Assembly: GCA_021812865.1 (NCBI GenBank)
Contig: JAKAMP010000098.1
Coordinates: 1-8,252, forward strand
Reading direction: 5' to 3'
From: Bacteroidota bacterium
GTDB taxonomy: Bacteria; Bacteroidota; Bacteroidia; Bacteroidales; JAAYUG01
Length of the DNA: 8,252 nucleotides
Below are positions 1 to 7,945 of this stretch, one piece after another. The position numbers and the translations under genes are program-made. The notes under the pieces are model-generated. The model made no database searches. It was not told where the DNA came from and worked only from the letters and a program-made list of their open reading frames with translations. The first letter of the stretch is position 1; the number at the start of each line of letters is the position of its first letter.

Positions 1-427
1 TTCTGTTGAACTTTTCATTCCGGTTGCGCTTGTATATTTCCAGTTTTACTGTGCTCTTTGGGAACGGCAGGAGCACCGATTCAGAAAAAGCCCGTTTCAG
101 TTTTTTTGCTTCGCTCGTGGTCTGCCATTCGCGGAAAAGATCGGAATACCCCCGGCTGTATAGGAGTTTTCCGGATGCCTGGTCATAAACCTTCAGAAAA
201 TAGTGGCCGTACCTGAACGTATCCAAAAGATTGCTCTTTGATCCACCCCAGAAAGGCTCCTTTTTCAGGGCATACAGGTATGCCGTGGCGGTATCGGCAT
301 TCCCTGCAAGAATATAGTCCACCCTGAGCGAAGCATTGGTAAAGTACTGATTAAATGTATCCTGCGCATAGGAAGAAAGAGCAAACACAAACGCTCCAAC
401 GAGACATACCATTGATTTCAACATCAT
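1..427 (-). CDS. Secreted M64-family (IgA peptidase family) metallopeptidase, N-terminal part
   Basis: Partial gene: 142 codons are visible and the 3' part lies beyond the left edge. Two ATG codons in a row open the frame (427-425 and 424-422); the outer one is chosen. Residues 1-21 look like a Sec signal peptide: Lys at 4, a hydrophobic core at about 6-17, and a likely cut after the SYA at 19-21. Residue 8 is Cys but has no lipobox around it, so a soluble periplasmic or secreted protein is expected. The mature start (SLRVDYILAGNADTATAYL, then a WGG, a DQASGKLLYSRGYSDLF stretch and REWQTTSEAKK) matches my recollection of the N-terminal domain that precedes the M64 zinc-peptidase domain in Bacteroidetes proteins of roughly 400-plus residues. 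The catalytic HExxH part would be outside the window, so activity cannot be judged. The family name comes from a clostridial IgA protease; IgA as the substrate here is not implied. Divergent from the channel gene at 626. Confidence 0.82.
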   Translation of the reverse strand, partial: MMLKSMVCLVGAFVFALSSYAQDTFNQYFTNASLRVDYILAGNADTATAYLYALKKEPFWGGSKSNLLDTFRYGHYFLKVYDQASGKLLYSRGYSDLFREWQTTSEAKKLKRAFSESVLLPFPKSTVKLEIYKRNRNEKFNR

Positions 428-481
428 AAAATTATTTTATAAAGCATGGTGGAACGCCTATGCTGTAATTTTGCTGTTATA

Positions 482-502
482 ATGTTTGCCTTGGCCAAAC
501 AT
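482..502. repeat. Inverted repeat ATGTTTG-N7-CAAACAT in a divergent spacer
   Basis: Two perfect 7-bp arms (482-488 and 496-502) flank a 7-nt centre that itself contains most of the 8-bp palindrome TTGGCCAA (491-498). It sits alone in the 198-bp spacer between the divergent peptidase and channel genes, 55 bp upstream of the peptidase ATG. Read on the minus strand, the right arm contains CATGTTTG (503-496), one mismatch from the Bacteroidetes -7 box TAnnTTTG, so the dyad could overlap a peptidase promoter. The sequence shows the dyad; its role as an operator is inference. Apart from this and the -7 box at 590-597 I see nothing else in the 428-625 spacer. Confidence 0.5.
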
Positions 503-589
503 GGGTGTTTCACGGGCTTTAATTTATAAATAGGGAGAACAAGGTAGCACAAATCTCTAAAAAATATCCCAGCGCATGTTGAATTTCTA

Positions 590-597
590 TATTTTTG
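590..597 (+). promoter_or_regulatory. Candidate -7 box (TATTTTTG) for the channel gene
   Basis: TATTTTTG matches the Bacteroidetes -7 consensus TAnnTTTG exactly and lies 28 bp before the ATG at 626, giving a predicted leader of about 20 nt. No convincing TTG or TTTG -33 element is present about 19-21 bp upstream. A weak AGGA at 616-619, 6 nt before the ATG, could help ribosome binding. Confidence 0.45.
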
Positions 598-625
598 CGC
601 TCCAGTAAAAACCCCAGGACGATAT

Positions 626-1855
626 ATGGAATCAAAGATTCTGCTTGCTTTAAAGGACTACCTCGTACAGCTTGGCGTATCAGTAAGTTATGTAGATATT
701 CTGATTGCCGGGATAACCTTTGTTGCAATTATGCTTACGGCCTGGCTTGCGGACATGATCACCAAGAAGACCCTGCTGAGCATTATCAGTAAGATAGCGG
801 CAAAGAGTAAAACTATATGGGACGATATCCTGGTGGAAAAGAAATTCTTTCACCGCTTGGCACATTTCATCCCGATCCTGGTGGTATATCATATGTCGGG
901 CGAGGCCCTGAAAGGCTTAGAAACCGTAAGGCACATTGTGCAGACTGCCACCCTGGCTTATGCTGTTTTCATGGGTATGCGGGTGTTTGATGCCTTCATG
1001 AGCAGCGCCCAGGAAATATACAATACCCTGCCTAATGCGAGAAACAGGTCAATCAAGGGATATGTGCAGGTTGCCAAGATCATCGTTTATTTCATCGGAT
1101 CGATTGCCATCCTGGCCATTATCCTGAATAAGAGCATGGTAGGCTTTTTTACAGGATTAGGCGCCATGGCCGCGGTACTCACTTTGGTTTTCAAGGATGC
1201 GATCCTGGGTTTTGTAGGTGGTGTGCAGCTTACAGCCAATGATATTGTAAGGATTGGCGACTGGATTGAAATGCCTTCCCGCAATATAGACGGAACTGTA
1301 ACCGACATTTCGCTTACCACTGTAAAAGTGCAAAATGCCGATATGACCATTACGAATATCCCTACTTACTCCCTGGTTACCGATTCTTTCTACAACTGGA
1401 GGGGCGTTGATGATTCCGGAGGAAGAAGGATCAAACGGTCTATTTTCATTGACATGAAGAGCGTGAAATTCGTTGAACCCGGGCAATTGGATAAGTTCCG
1501 CCAGGTTGAGCTGCTCGACAAGTTCATTACCCGGAAGATGGAAGAGGCAAAGGAAAATCCTCTTGGCAACGCCAGGGGAATGACCAATATTGGGCTTTTC
1601 AGGAAATACATGGAAGCTTACCTGCAGTCGCACCCGCTCATCCGGCAGGATATGACTCTGGTGGTAAGGCAGCTCCAGCCCTCTGAAAACGGGCTTCCCA
1701 TTGAAATTTATGTTTTTACCAAAGAAACCAAGATGAAGGCCTACGAGGAAATACAATCGGAAATATTCGATCATATCCTGGCTATCTTACCGGAATTCGG
1801 ACTCCGTGTGTTCCAGAATCCCACCGGGGAGGACTTTCACAAGCTTTCATCATGA
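626..1855 (+). CDS. ybdG: YbdG-type (MscS superfamily) mechanosensitive channel
   Basis: 409-residue inner-membrane protein, close to the length of E. coli YbdG (about 415). Predicted membrane segments lie near residues 22-45, 76-92, 103-125 and 146-168. The pore helix at 171-200 is rich in Gly and Ala and ends in the motif FKDAILGFVGGVQL (189-202). The MscS beta domain follows with ANDIVRIGDWIEMP (204-217), DGTVTDISLTTVKVQN (222-237) and SFYNWRGVDDSGGRRIKRSI (254-273); the NWRG and SGGRRIKRS stretches are typical of YbdG rather than MscS itself. The C-terminal part (about 280-405) is the soluble cytoplasmic domain. Channels of this group open on membrane tension and help cells survive mild hypo-osmotic shock; that role is family knowledge. 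It appears to be a single-gene unit, with a divergent gene upstream and a convergent amt downstream. The ATG at 626 is preceded by a good -7 box. Family assignment is secure; YbdG-level orthology is probable. Confidence 0.9.
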   Translation: MESKILLALKDYLVQLGVSVSYVDILIAGITFVAIMLTAWLADMITKKTLLSIISKIAAKSKTIWDDILVEKKFFHRLAHFIPILVVYHMSGEALKGLETVRHIVQTATLAYAVFMGMRVFDAFMSSAQEIYNTLPNARNRSIKGYVQVAKIIVYFIGSIAILAIILNKSMVGFFTGLGAMAAVLTLVFKDAILGFVGGVQLTANDIVRIGDWIEMPSRNIDGTVTDISLTTVKVQNADMTITNIPTYSLVTDSFYNWRGVDDSGGRRIKRSIFIDMKSVKFVEPGQLDKFRQVELLDKFITRKMEEAKENPLGNARGMTNIGLFRKYMEAYLQSHPLIRQDMTLVVRQLQPSENGLPIEIYVFTKETKMKAYEEIQSEIFDHILAILPEFGLRVFQNPTGEDFHKLSS

Positions 1856-1860
1856 ACCCT

Positions 1861-1896
1861 GGAAAAAGGTAAAGGCTGCCCTCACCGGACAGCCTT
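1861..1896 (-). terminator. Hairpin between convergent channel and amt genes
   Basis: The 7-bp arms AAGGCTG (1872-1878) and CAGCCTT (1890-1896) enclose an 11-nt loop. Read on the minus strand, downstream of the amt stop at 1936, the stem is followed by a T-rich stretch (TTTACCTTTTTCC), so it suits amt as an intrinsic terminator. On the plus strand it follows the channel stop by 16 bp but lacks a U tract, so it would be at best a weak stop for the channel transcript. Confidence 0.5.
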
Positions 1897-1935
1897 CAAT
1901 CCTAACTAAACCATACCAAAGAATAGAACAAAGCG

Positions 1936-3315
1936 TTAGTTCACAGCGGGTGCAGTCGTTCCGTTCAGATAGCCTTCTATTTCATTTTCATCGGTCTCCA
2001 GGCTAAGGTAAGTTTCGTCGTGCTGGCTCAGGTCAAGTCCCATCTTTTCGCTTTCAGGCGTAACCCGCATGGGAATAAGCAGGCTGGTAATCTTATAGAT
2101 GAGCAGTGAGCCGCCAAAGGTGAAGCCGCCCACAATAAGGATTGCCAGCAAATGTATCAGGAAGGTTCTGGTTTCCCCGAAAACCAGTCCTACGTTCTTG
2201 GCGAAGATGCCGGTAAAGATCATTCCCATGATTCCTCCCACGCCATGGCCGGGAAAAACATCCAGCGCATCGTCGAGGGAAGTTTTATTTTTCCAGTGCA
2301 CAGCGATATTGCTTACCACGGCGGAAACCACGCCGATTACCATGCTCGATCCCACGGTAACATAACCAGCCGCCGGTGTGATGGCCACCAGTCCGATTAC
2401 AGCGCCAATGGAAGCCCCGAGTGCAGAGGCCTTGCGTCCGCGGAAAGTATCGAAGAATATCCATGAAAGCATAGACGCAGCAGCCGCGGTATTGGTATTG
2501 AGAAAAGCGTCAACGGCTTGGGAATTGGCCGCCAGGGCGGATCCGGCATTGAATCCGAACCAGCCGAACCAGAGCAGTCCGGTGCCCAGAAGGACGAAAG
2601 CAATGTTTGCGGGCCGGTATGCCTTTTTCATTTCGCGTTGGCCCAGGAATATGGCGCCTGCCAGGGCAGCAAAACCTGCGGCCATATGCACCACGGTCCC
2701 TCCGGCAAAGTCGAGCACACCAAGATTGCGGAGGAAACCATTCGGGTGCCAGGTCCAATGAGCAAGAGGGGCATAGATGAATATGGACCATAAAACCATA
2801 AATAGAAGGTATCCTGAAAACTTCACCCTTTCGGCAAACGATCCGGTAATCAGCGCCGGGGTGATAATGGCAAATTTCATCTGGAAAAGGGCAAAAAGGG
2901 CAAGGGGTATGGTACCTGCAAGGGCCGGATTAGGGGCTGCACCCACATTCCGGAACATGAAATAGGTGAAAGGGTTGCCAATGATGCCTGTTCCCGGTCC
3001 GGCAATATTGATGCTATCGCCAAATGCCAGGCTGAAGCCCACCACCACCCAAACAATACTGATTACACCCATGGCAATGAAGCTTTGAAGAATGGTCGAC
3101 ACCACGTTCTTTGAACGGACCATTCCCCCGTAAAAAAAGGATAAGCCGGGCGTCATAAGCAGAACCAGGCAGGTTGCAGCAAGCATCCAGGCAACATCAC
3201 CCACCACAATGTGCGGATCATTTGTATCGAACGAGGGATGAGGCATAACTGCCCCGATAACCGATACAATGACCAAGGCCGAGAAAAACAACAACCATTT
3301 CAGTTTAATTTTCAT
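1936..3315 (-). CDS. amt: Amt family ammonium transporter
   Basis: 459-residue polytopic inner-membrane protein. An N-terminal hydrophobic helix (about 6-24) is probably a cleaved signal peptide, as in AmtB, and about 11 membrane helices follow from residue 37. By comparison with E. coli AmtB, the key positions are kept: the Phe gate (Phe148 in FQMKFAIITPA and Phe255 in GWFGFNAGS), Trp189 and Ser259 of the outer ammonium site, Asp202 in LDFAGGTVVH, and the pore histidine pair His210 and His357 (DVFPGHGVGG). It should therefore be an active ammonium conductor. The C-terminal tail has GLDLSQHDETY (426-436), a variant of the GLDxSxHGExAY motif that in AmtB couples to the PII protein GlnK; the usual Gly after His is Asp. 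No PII gene lies next to it, although amt-glnK pairing is common. It is monocistronic here, with a hairpin just after the stop and a long AT-rich leader region. Start ATG at 3315; no Shine-Dalgarno sequence seen. Confidence 0.96.
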   Translation of the reverse strand: MKIKLKWLLFFSALVIVSVIGAVMPHPSFDTNDPHIVVGDVAWMLAATCLVLLMTPGLSFFYGGMVRSKNVVSTILQSFIAMGVISIVWVVVGFSLAFGDSINIAGPGTGIIGNPFTYFMFRNVGAAPNPALAGTIPLALFALFQMKFAIITPALITGSFAERVKFSGYLLFMVLWSIFIYAPLAHWTWHPNGFLRNLGVLDFAGGTVVHMAAGFAALAGAIFLGQREMKKAYRPANIAFVLLGTGLLWFGWFGFNAGSALAANSQAVDAFLNTNTAAAASMLSWIFFDTFRGRKASALGASIGAVIGLVAITPAAGYVTVGSSMVIGVVSAVVSNIAVHWKNKTSLDDALDVFPGHGVGGIMGMIFTGIFAKNVGLVFGETRTFLIHLLAILIVGGFTFGGSLLIYKITSLLIPMRVTPESEKMGLDLSQHDETYLSLETDENEIEGYLNGTTAPAVN

Positions 3316-3344
3316 GTCAAAATGTATTAGTAAAACAGATCAAA

Positions 3345-3407
3345 CCCCATAAATGAATGGCTTATCCATAAAAAAAGAACCTAATAAATTATCCACCCCC
3401 CATAAAT
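3345..3407 (-). repeat. Direct repeat ATTTATGGGG in the amt leader region
   Basis: CCCCATAAAT occurs on the plus strand at 3345-3354 and again at 3398-3407, 53 bp apart. Read toward amt this is ATTTATGGGG twice, between the candidate -7 box at 3431-3424 and the ATG at 3315. A second short word, TTATCCA (3362-3368 and 3389-3395), is also repeated between them. These could be regulator or RNA-level sites; chance is possible in AT-rich DNA. Confidence 0.35.
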
Positions 3408-3423
3408 CATTTACATCATATTG

Positions 3424-3431
3424 CAAATGTA
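3424..3431 (-). promoter_or_regulatory. Candidate -7 box (TACATTTG) for amt
   Basis: On the minus strand TACATTTG matches TAnnTTTG exactly, about 108 bp upstream of the amt ATG, predicting a leader of about 100 nt. No TTG-type -33 element is visible at the usual distance in the A/T-only sequence upstream. I see no clear sigma-54 -24/-12 pair (GG-N10-GC with TGGCAC and TTGC) that would signal NtrC-type control. Confidence 0.4.
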
Positions 3432-3554
3432 TAAGAATATTATAATAATATAAAATATTTTGAAATTATTTTTATTTACCCTCTCATTTTTAATATAAAA
3501 CATCCATAATATTATATGTTTAACAAATTCACCCTATATAAATTTAACTATATA

Positions 3555-3591
3555 CAAAACAAAAAAGGGATGTTATTAACCAACACCCCTT
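3555..3591 (-). terminator. Intrinsic terminator of the GWxTD-rlmB operon
   Basis: Read on the minus strand, AAGGGGTGTT (3591-3582) pairs with AACATCCCTT (3574-3565) over 10 bp with one G-U pair, around a 7-nt loop. It is followed at once by TTTTTTGTTTTG (3564 downward). It begins 20 bp after the rlmB stop at 3612. Stem and U tract make a textbook rho-independent terminator. Confidence 0.88.
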
Positions 3592-3611
3592 ATATTGAAA
3601 ATCAGAATGCC

Positions 3612-4355
3612 TTATATTTCTGCCCTCTGCCGGCGGGTTTCGAAAAGAAGAATTCCTGCAGCCACTGACACATTGAGAGAAGCAATGTTTCCGGCCATCG
3701 GGATACTGATCCAGGTTTCGGTCATTCTCAGCAGTTCAGGCGAAATACCCACATCTTCAGCGCCAAGAATGATGGCGGTGGGACAGGTAAGATCGGCCTT
3801 ATAATACGGCTGGCTGCCTTTTTCCGTGGCGGCAATGATCTGAAGCCCACTTTCCTTCAAATAAGATACTGTTTCCTTCAAATGGAAAGTCCGGCACACC
3901 GGAATATAATTCAGCGCCCCGGCCGAGGTTTTAAGTGCATCGGAGGTGATCTGGGCAGAGCCTTTCACCGGAATAACAATGGCATCGGCTCCGGCACACT
4001 CGGCAGAACGGGCAATGGAGCCAAAATTGCGTACATCAGTCACGTTGTCGAGTATCAGAACAATAGGTACCCGGCCTTCCTCGAACAGCATGGGCAGGAG
4101 TTTCGTAATATCCTGGTATTCAACGGCAGAAAGAAAGGCAATCACGCCCTGGTGATTTTTGCGGGTAAGCCCGTTCAGCTTTTCTTCAGGAACATATTGA
4201 AAAGGGATATCCCTGTAATGGATCAGTTCAAGCAGGGCCGCCATATTTTCCGAGCGGCCTCCCTTTTTCAGCAGCACCTTATGAATTTCCTTCCCCGACT
4301 GGATTGCCTCCGAGACAGTTCGTACGCCAAAAATAAAATCTTCTGAATGTGCCAA
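3612..4355 (-). CDS. rlmB: 23S rRNA (guanosine-2251-2'-O)-methyltransferase RlmB
   Basis: 247-residue SpoU-family (SPOUT, trefoil-knot) methyltransferase that uses S-adenosylmethionine to methylate the 2'-OH of G2251 in the 23S P loop; site specificity is inferred from family. The N-terminal substrate-binding domain (5-75) has FIFGVRTVSEAI (7-18) and LTRKNHQGVIAF (63-74), both typical of RlmB. The catalytic domain shows motif 1, LDNVTDVRNFGSIARSAECAGA (102-123, with Asn110 and Arg116), motif 2, ILGAEDVGIS (196-205, with Glu200), and motif 3, IPMAGNIASLNVSVAAGILL (218-237, with Asn228). No ATG fits the family start: the next in-frame ATG is codon 38, inside the domain. The chosen start is TTG at 4355-4353, the only usual start codon between the upstream in-frame stop (4370-4368) and the FIFG motif. 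It follows the GWxTD gene by 12 nt, so translation is probably coupled. A strong terminator follows. Confidence 0.94.
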   Translation of the reverse strand: MAHSEDFIFGVRTVSEAIQSGKEIHKVLLKKGGRSENMAALLELIHYRDIPFQYVPEEKLNGLTRKNHQGVIAFLSAVEYQDITKLLPMLFEEGRVPIVLILDNVTDVRNFGSIARSAECAGADAIVIPVKGSAQITSDALKTSAGALNYIPVCRTFHLKETVSYLKESGLQIIAATEKGSQPYYKADLTCPTAIILGAEDVGISPELLRMTETWISIPMAGNIASLNVSVAAGILLFETRRQRAEI

Positions 4356-4367
4356 TGTTCTAATGAT

Positions 4368-5657
4368 TTATTGCAGTAAAAATACCTTGCCCGACCTCCA
4401 TGAATCAACCGCCATACGCCATCGGGTATCGGGCGCCTGGGTACGTGTAACATAATACAGGTTTTCCGACCAGGGCGAAGAAGCTTTTTTGAAATCAAAT
4501 GTGATCGACTCCCCTGGCTTTTTATAATAGATCCATCGTTCCTCATCTTCCGACTTGTACAGGGTATTGGGCGGACCAAACACCAGGAAGATCATCCCCC
4601 GGTCGGTTTTCCATCCTTCCCTGTCGGCAGAAAAGTAATAATTTGCAAAAAACACTCGGTTGTAATATATCCGGATGAGTTCCTTGGCCTGTTCAATATT
4701 CCCGGCACATTTGAGCCAGAAATCATCCATGGCAAGTTTCTTAGAAGGAGCTGCCTGGAGTTGCTGGTATTCTTTGGTTGTGGCCAGGTAAGCCAGGGGG
4801 GCAATCATGTCATCGATGGTCTTTACCTGCGGGTAATAATCGCCATAATTGAAAAGCGCCAGCCCTTCAGCCTTTGTGGTATCGACCCTGAACATATACA
4901 AACCCGGTTTATACAGACTGTAGAGCGCGGTATCGTTCAGGGGCAATGACCATGTGCTGTCGGGGACCGAAAGCATATTTTGTTCCGCTTCGGGGGAAAA
5001 GAGAGGCCTGGGCAATGGCTGCCGGTCCTCATAATAGCTTACGTATAGGGTATTGTACCCCGGATTGCGGTATATAATCCTGAATTTCTGCAGGCTGTCA
5101 AAATGCCTCACCAGGTATGGATGACTCCCGCTGCCATTGGTTACCATGAAATTCTGAGCCGTGTATGCCGAACTCTTGTTTACCGGAACAAATACTTCGT
5201 TGGATTTCCTGCGAATCATGTCCGTGGAAAAAACCCGTAGGGTATATTGCTTGCCTATGGCTGCATGGAATGGTATGGAGGTTATAAAGCTAGATTTAAG
5301 CTGATCTTTCTTCAGGTTATATACAAGGGTTCCGGTATCTACAAGATTCTTTCCGCCGGCAACCCCGTTTTCATGCAATTCCCAGTATATACGTATCTGG
5401 GTAAGAAAATCACCTGTGGCATTGGCCTGGCTGAACTGCAGTTCAGAAACCGGCAGACCGAAAAAAAAGTCGGATATCGAGTCGGACTGATGGAAAACAG
5501 TCACCATGGGATGTATGGTGGTTGAACCCGGATTATAAATATATGCCAGGTTATTGATGCTTTTCCTGTCGAGCGACTGGGGCGGAGAAAATACCCTGCA
5601 TCCGGCGCTAAACCATAGCAATATGAAAATAAAAACCAGCGGCAGAGATCGGTTCAT
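4368..5657 (-). CDS. GWxTD-domain lipoprotein of unknown function
   Basis: 429-residue envelope protein. The N-terminus has Arg3, a hydrophobic run (about 5-16) and a lipobox-like FSAGC, so Cys20 is the likely lipidated residue. The residues after it (RVFS) lack the acidic surface-export signal of Bacteroidetes lipoproteins, so a periplasm-facing anchor is more likely than the cell surface; this is inference. Residues about 35-265 look beta-rich, with many Tyr and Phe. The C-terminal part holds the naming motif GWKTD (348-352) in a stretch continuing RGMIFLVFGPPNTLY (353-367), preceded by a helical segment (about 308-340), and then ERWIYYKKPGESITFDF (373-389). The GWxTD domain is common in Bacteroidetes and Acidobacteria and, to my knowledge, has no established biochemical role. 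It is first gene of a two-gene operon with rlmB, in the same reading frame, separated by one TAA and 12 nt. A promoter-like site lies 35 bp upstream of the ATG. Confidence 0.88.
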   Translation of the reverse strand: MNRSLPLVFIFILLWFSAGCRVFSPPQSLDRKSINNLAYIYNPGSTTIHPMVTVFHQSDSISDFFFGLPVSELQFSQANATGDFLTQIRIYWELHENGVAGGKNLVDTGTLVYNLKKDQLKSSFITSIPFHAAIGKQYTLRVFSTDMIRRKSNEVFVPVNKSSAYTAQNFMVTNGSGSHPYLVRHFDSLQKFRIIYRNPGYNTLYVSYYEDRQPLPRPLFSPEAEQNMLSVPDSTWSLPLNDTALYSLYKPGLYMFRVDTTKAEGLALFNYGDYYPQVKTIDDMIAPLAYLATTKEYQQLQAAPSKKLAMDDFWLKCAGNIEQAKELIRIYYNRVFFANYYFSADREGWKTDRGMIFLVFGPPNTLYKSEDEERWIYYKKPGESITFDFKKASSPWSENLYYVTRTQAPDTRWRMAVDSWRSGKVFLLQ

Positions 5658-5691
5658 CCGTTAAATGATTTAAGCATTCGGATACTCAAAA

Positions 5692-5722
5692 CGAAGGTAT
5701 TTCAACAATTTTATTTATCCAA
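5692..5722 (-). promoter_or_regulatory. Candidate promoter of the GWxTD-rlmB operon
   Basis: On the minus strand TTG (5722-5720) and TACCTTCG (5699-5692) are separated by 20 bp. This fits the Bacteroidetes -33/-7 arrangement with one mismatch in TAnnTTTG (C for T at position 7). The predicted leader is about 28 nt to the ATG at 5657. It is the only candidate here with both elements at a sensible distance. Confidence 0.5.
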
Positions 5723-5729
5723 CGGGTAG

Positions 5730-5825
5730 GGGCATTTTTCAGCTCCGGCGATTGTTCCAGAACGCACGATTACGGGCTGTTATTTCAATGATGGAAAAAT
5801 GCCCATTTGTCGATCATTCCAGAAC
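5730..5825. repeat. Paired direct and inverted repeats upstream of the GWxTD operon
   Basis: Two repeat pairs interleave. Direct: CGATTGTTCCAGAAC (5749-5763) and CGATCATTCCAGAAC (5811-5825) agree at 13 of 15 bases, 62 bp apart. Both contain the dyad TTCCAGAA (arms TTC and GAA). Inverted: GGGCATTTTTC (5730-5740) and GAAAAATGCCC (5794-5804) are perfect 11-bp complements with a 53-bp spacer. A third, weaker inverted pair AATGAT/ATCATT (5787-5792, 5813-5818) lies nearest the ABC-F stop. Either operator sites for the GWxTD promoter or RNA structure in the ABC-F 3' end would fit. No U tract supports a standard terminator. Confidence 0.5.
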
Positions 5826-5839
5826 ATTCCGTGCATGGT

Positions 5840-7780
<1,941 letters not shown>

Positions 7781-7797
7781 CGTTCAAAAATCGGTTG

Positions 7798-7805
7798 CAA
7801 AGATA
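7798..7805 (-). promoter_or_regulatory. Candidate -7 box (TATCTTTG) for the ABC-F gene
   Basis: On the minus strand TATCTTTG matches TAnnTTTG exactly and ends 17 bp before the ATG at 7780, predicting a leader of only about 10 nt. No TTG -33 element is seen 19-21 bp upstream. No Shine-Dalgarno sequence could fit well in such a short leader. Confidence 0.5.
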
Positions 7806-7890
7806 GCATTTCAGCGCGATATTCATTGATATGCCTTTCACTCCTCCTCATCGCATCCATTTGCCAGTCCGCAGCAGAGAACCGAAATGC

Positions 7891-7916
7891 AACAGCTGCT
7901 GTTTTGAATGATCATT
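7891..7916. repeat. Two adjacent dyads in the ABC-F/rlmD divergent spacer
   Basis: AACAGC-T-GCTGTT (7891-7903) has perfect 6-bp arms around one base, and AATGATCATT (7907-7916) is a perfect 10-bp palindrome 3 bp further on. Both lie just upstream of the candidate rlmD -7 box (7922-7929), where a repressor or activator could bind. The half-site AATGAT also occurs with ATCATT at 5787-5818. Function is inference; short palindromes also arise by chance. Confidence 0.35.
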
Positions 7917-7921
7917 TCGTT

Positions 7922-7929
7922 TATCTTCG
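7922..7929 (+). promoter_or_regulatory. Candidate -7 box (TATCTTCG) for rlmD
   Basis: TATCTTCG differs from TAnnTTTG at one base, the same T-to-C change as in the GWxTD candidate. It ends 16 bp before the ATG at 7946. A TTTG lies at 7903-7906, but the 15-bp gap is shorter than the usual 19-21, so the -33 assignment is doubtful. Confidence 0.35.
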
Positions 7930-7945
7930 CAGCAAATTTGAACCT

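Larger units (their letters stand above)
3316..3554. other. Very AT-rich amt upstream region
   Basis: Non-coding spacer between amt and the rlmB terminator. G+C drops to about 12 percent in 3421-3480, far below the flanking genes, with many A/T palindromes such as AAAATATTTT (3453-3462). No credible ORF or structured RNA is visible. The amt promoter should lie here; see the -7 box and repeats listed separately. Confidence 0.6.

Noticed and set aside
6..188. A 60-codon plus-strand open frame at the left edge
   Set aside because: It is antisense to the M64 N-terminal domain, which has a signal peptide and family-like sequence.
1157..1774. A 205-codon minus-strand open frame opposite the channel gene
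   Set aside because: It shadows conserved YbdG coding sequence and shows no motif, promoter or ribosome site of its own.
3453..3520. A/T palindromes in the amt upstream region as possible operators or a replication-type AT-rich element
   Set aside because: Short A/T palindromes are expected by chance at about 12-25 percent G+C, and no DnaA boxes or iterons accompany them.
3882..4346. A 154-codon plus-strand open frame opposite rlmB
   Set aside because: It lies entirely antisense to the conserved SpoU-family catalytic motifs; no independent evidence.
5787..5818. AATGAT/ATCATT inverted pair as a terminator for the ABC-F gene
   Set aside because: The 6-bp A/T-rich stem has a 20-nt loop and no following U tract, so it was kept only as part of the repeat region.
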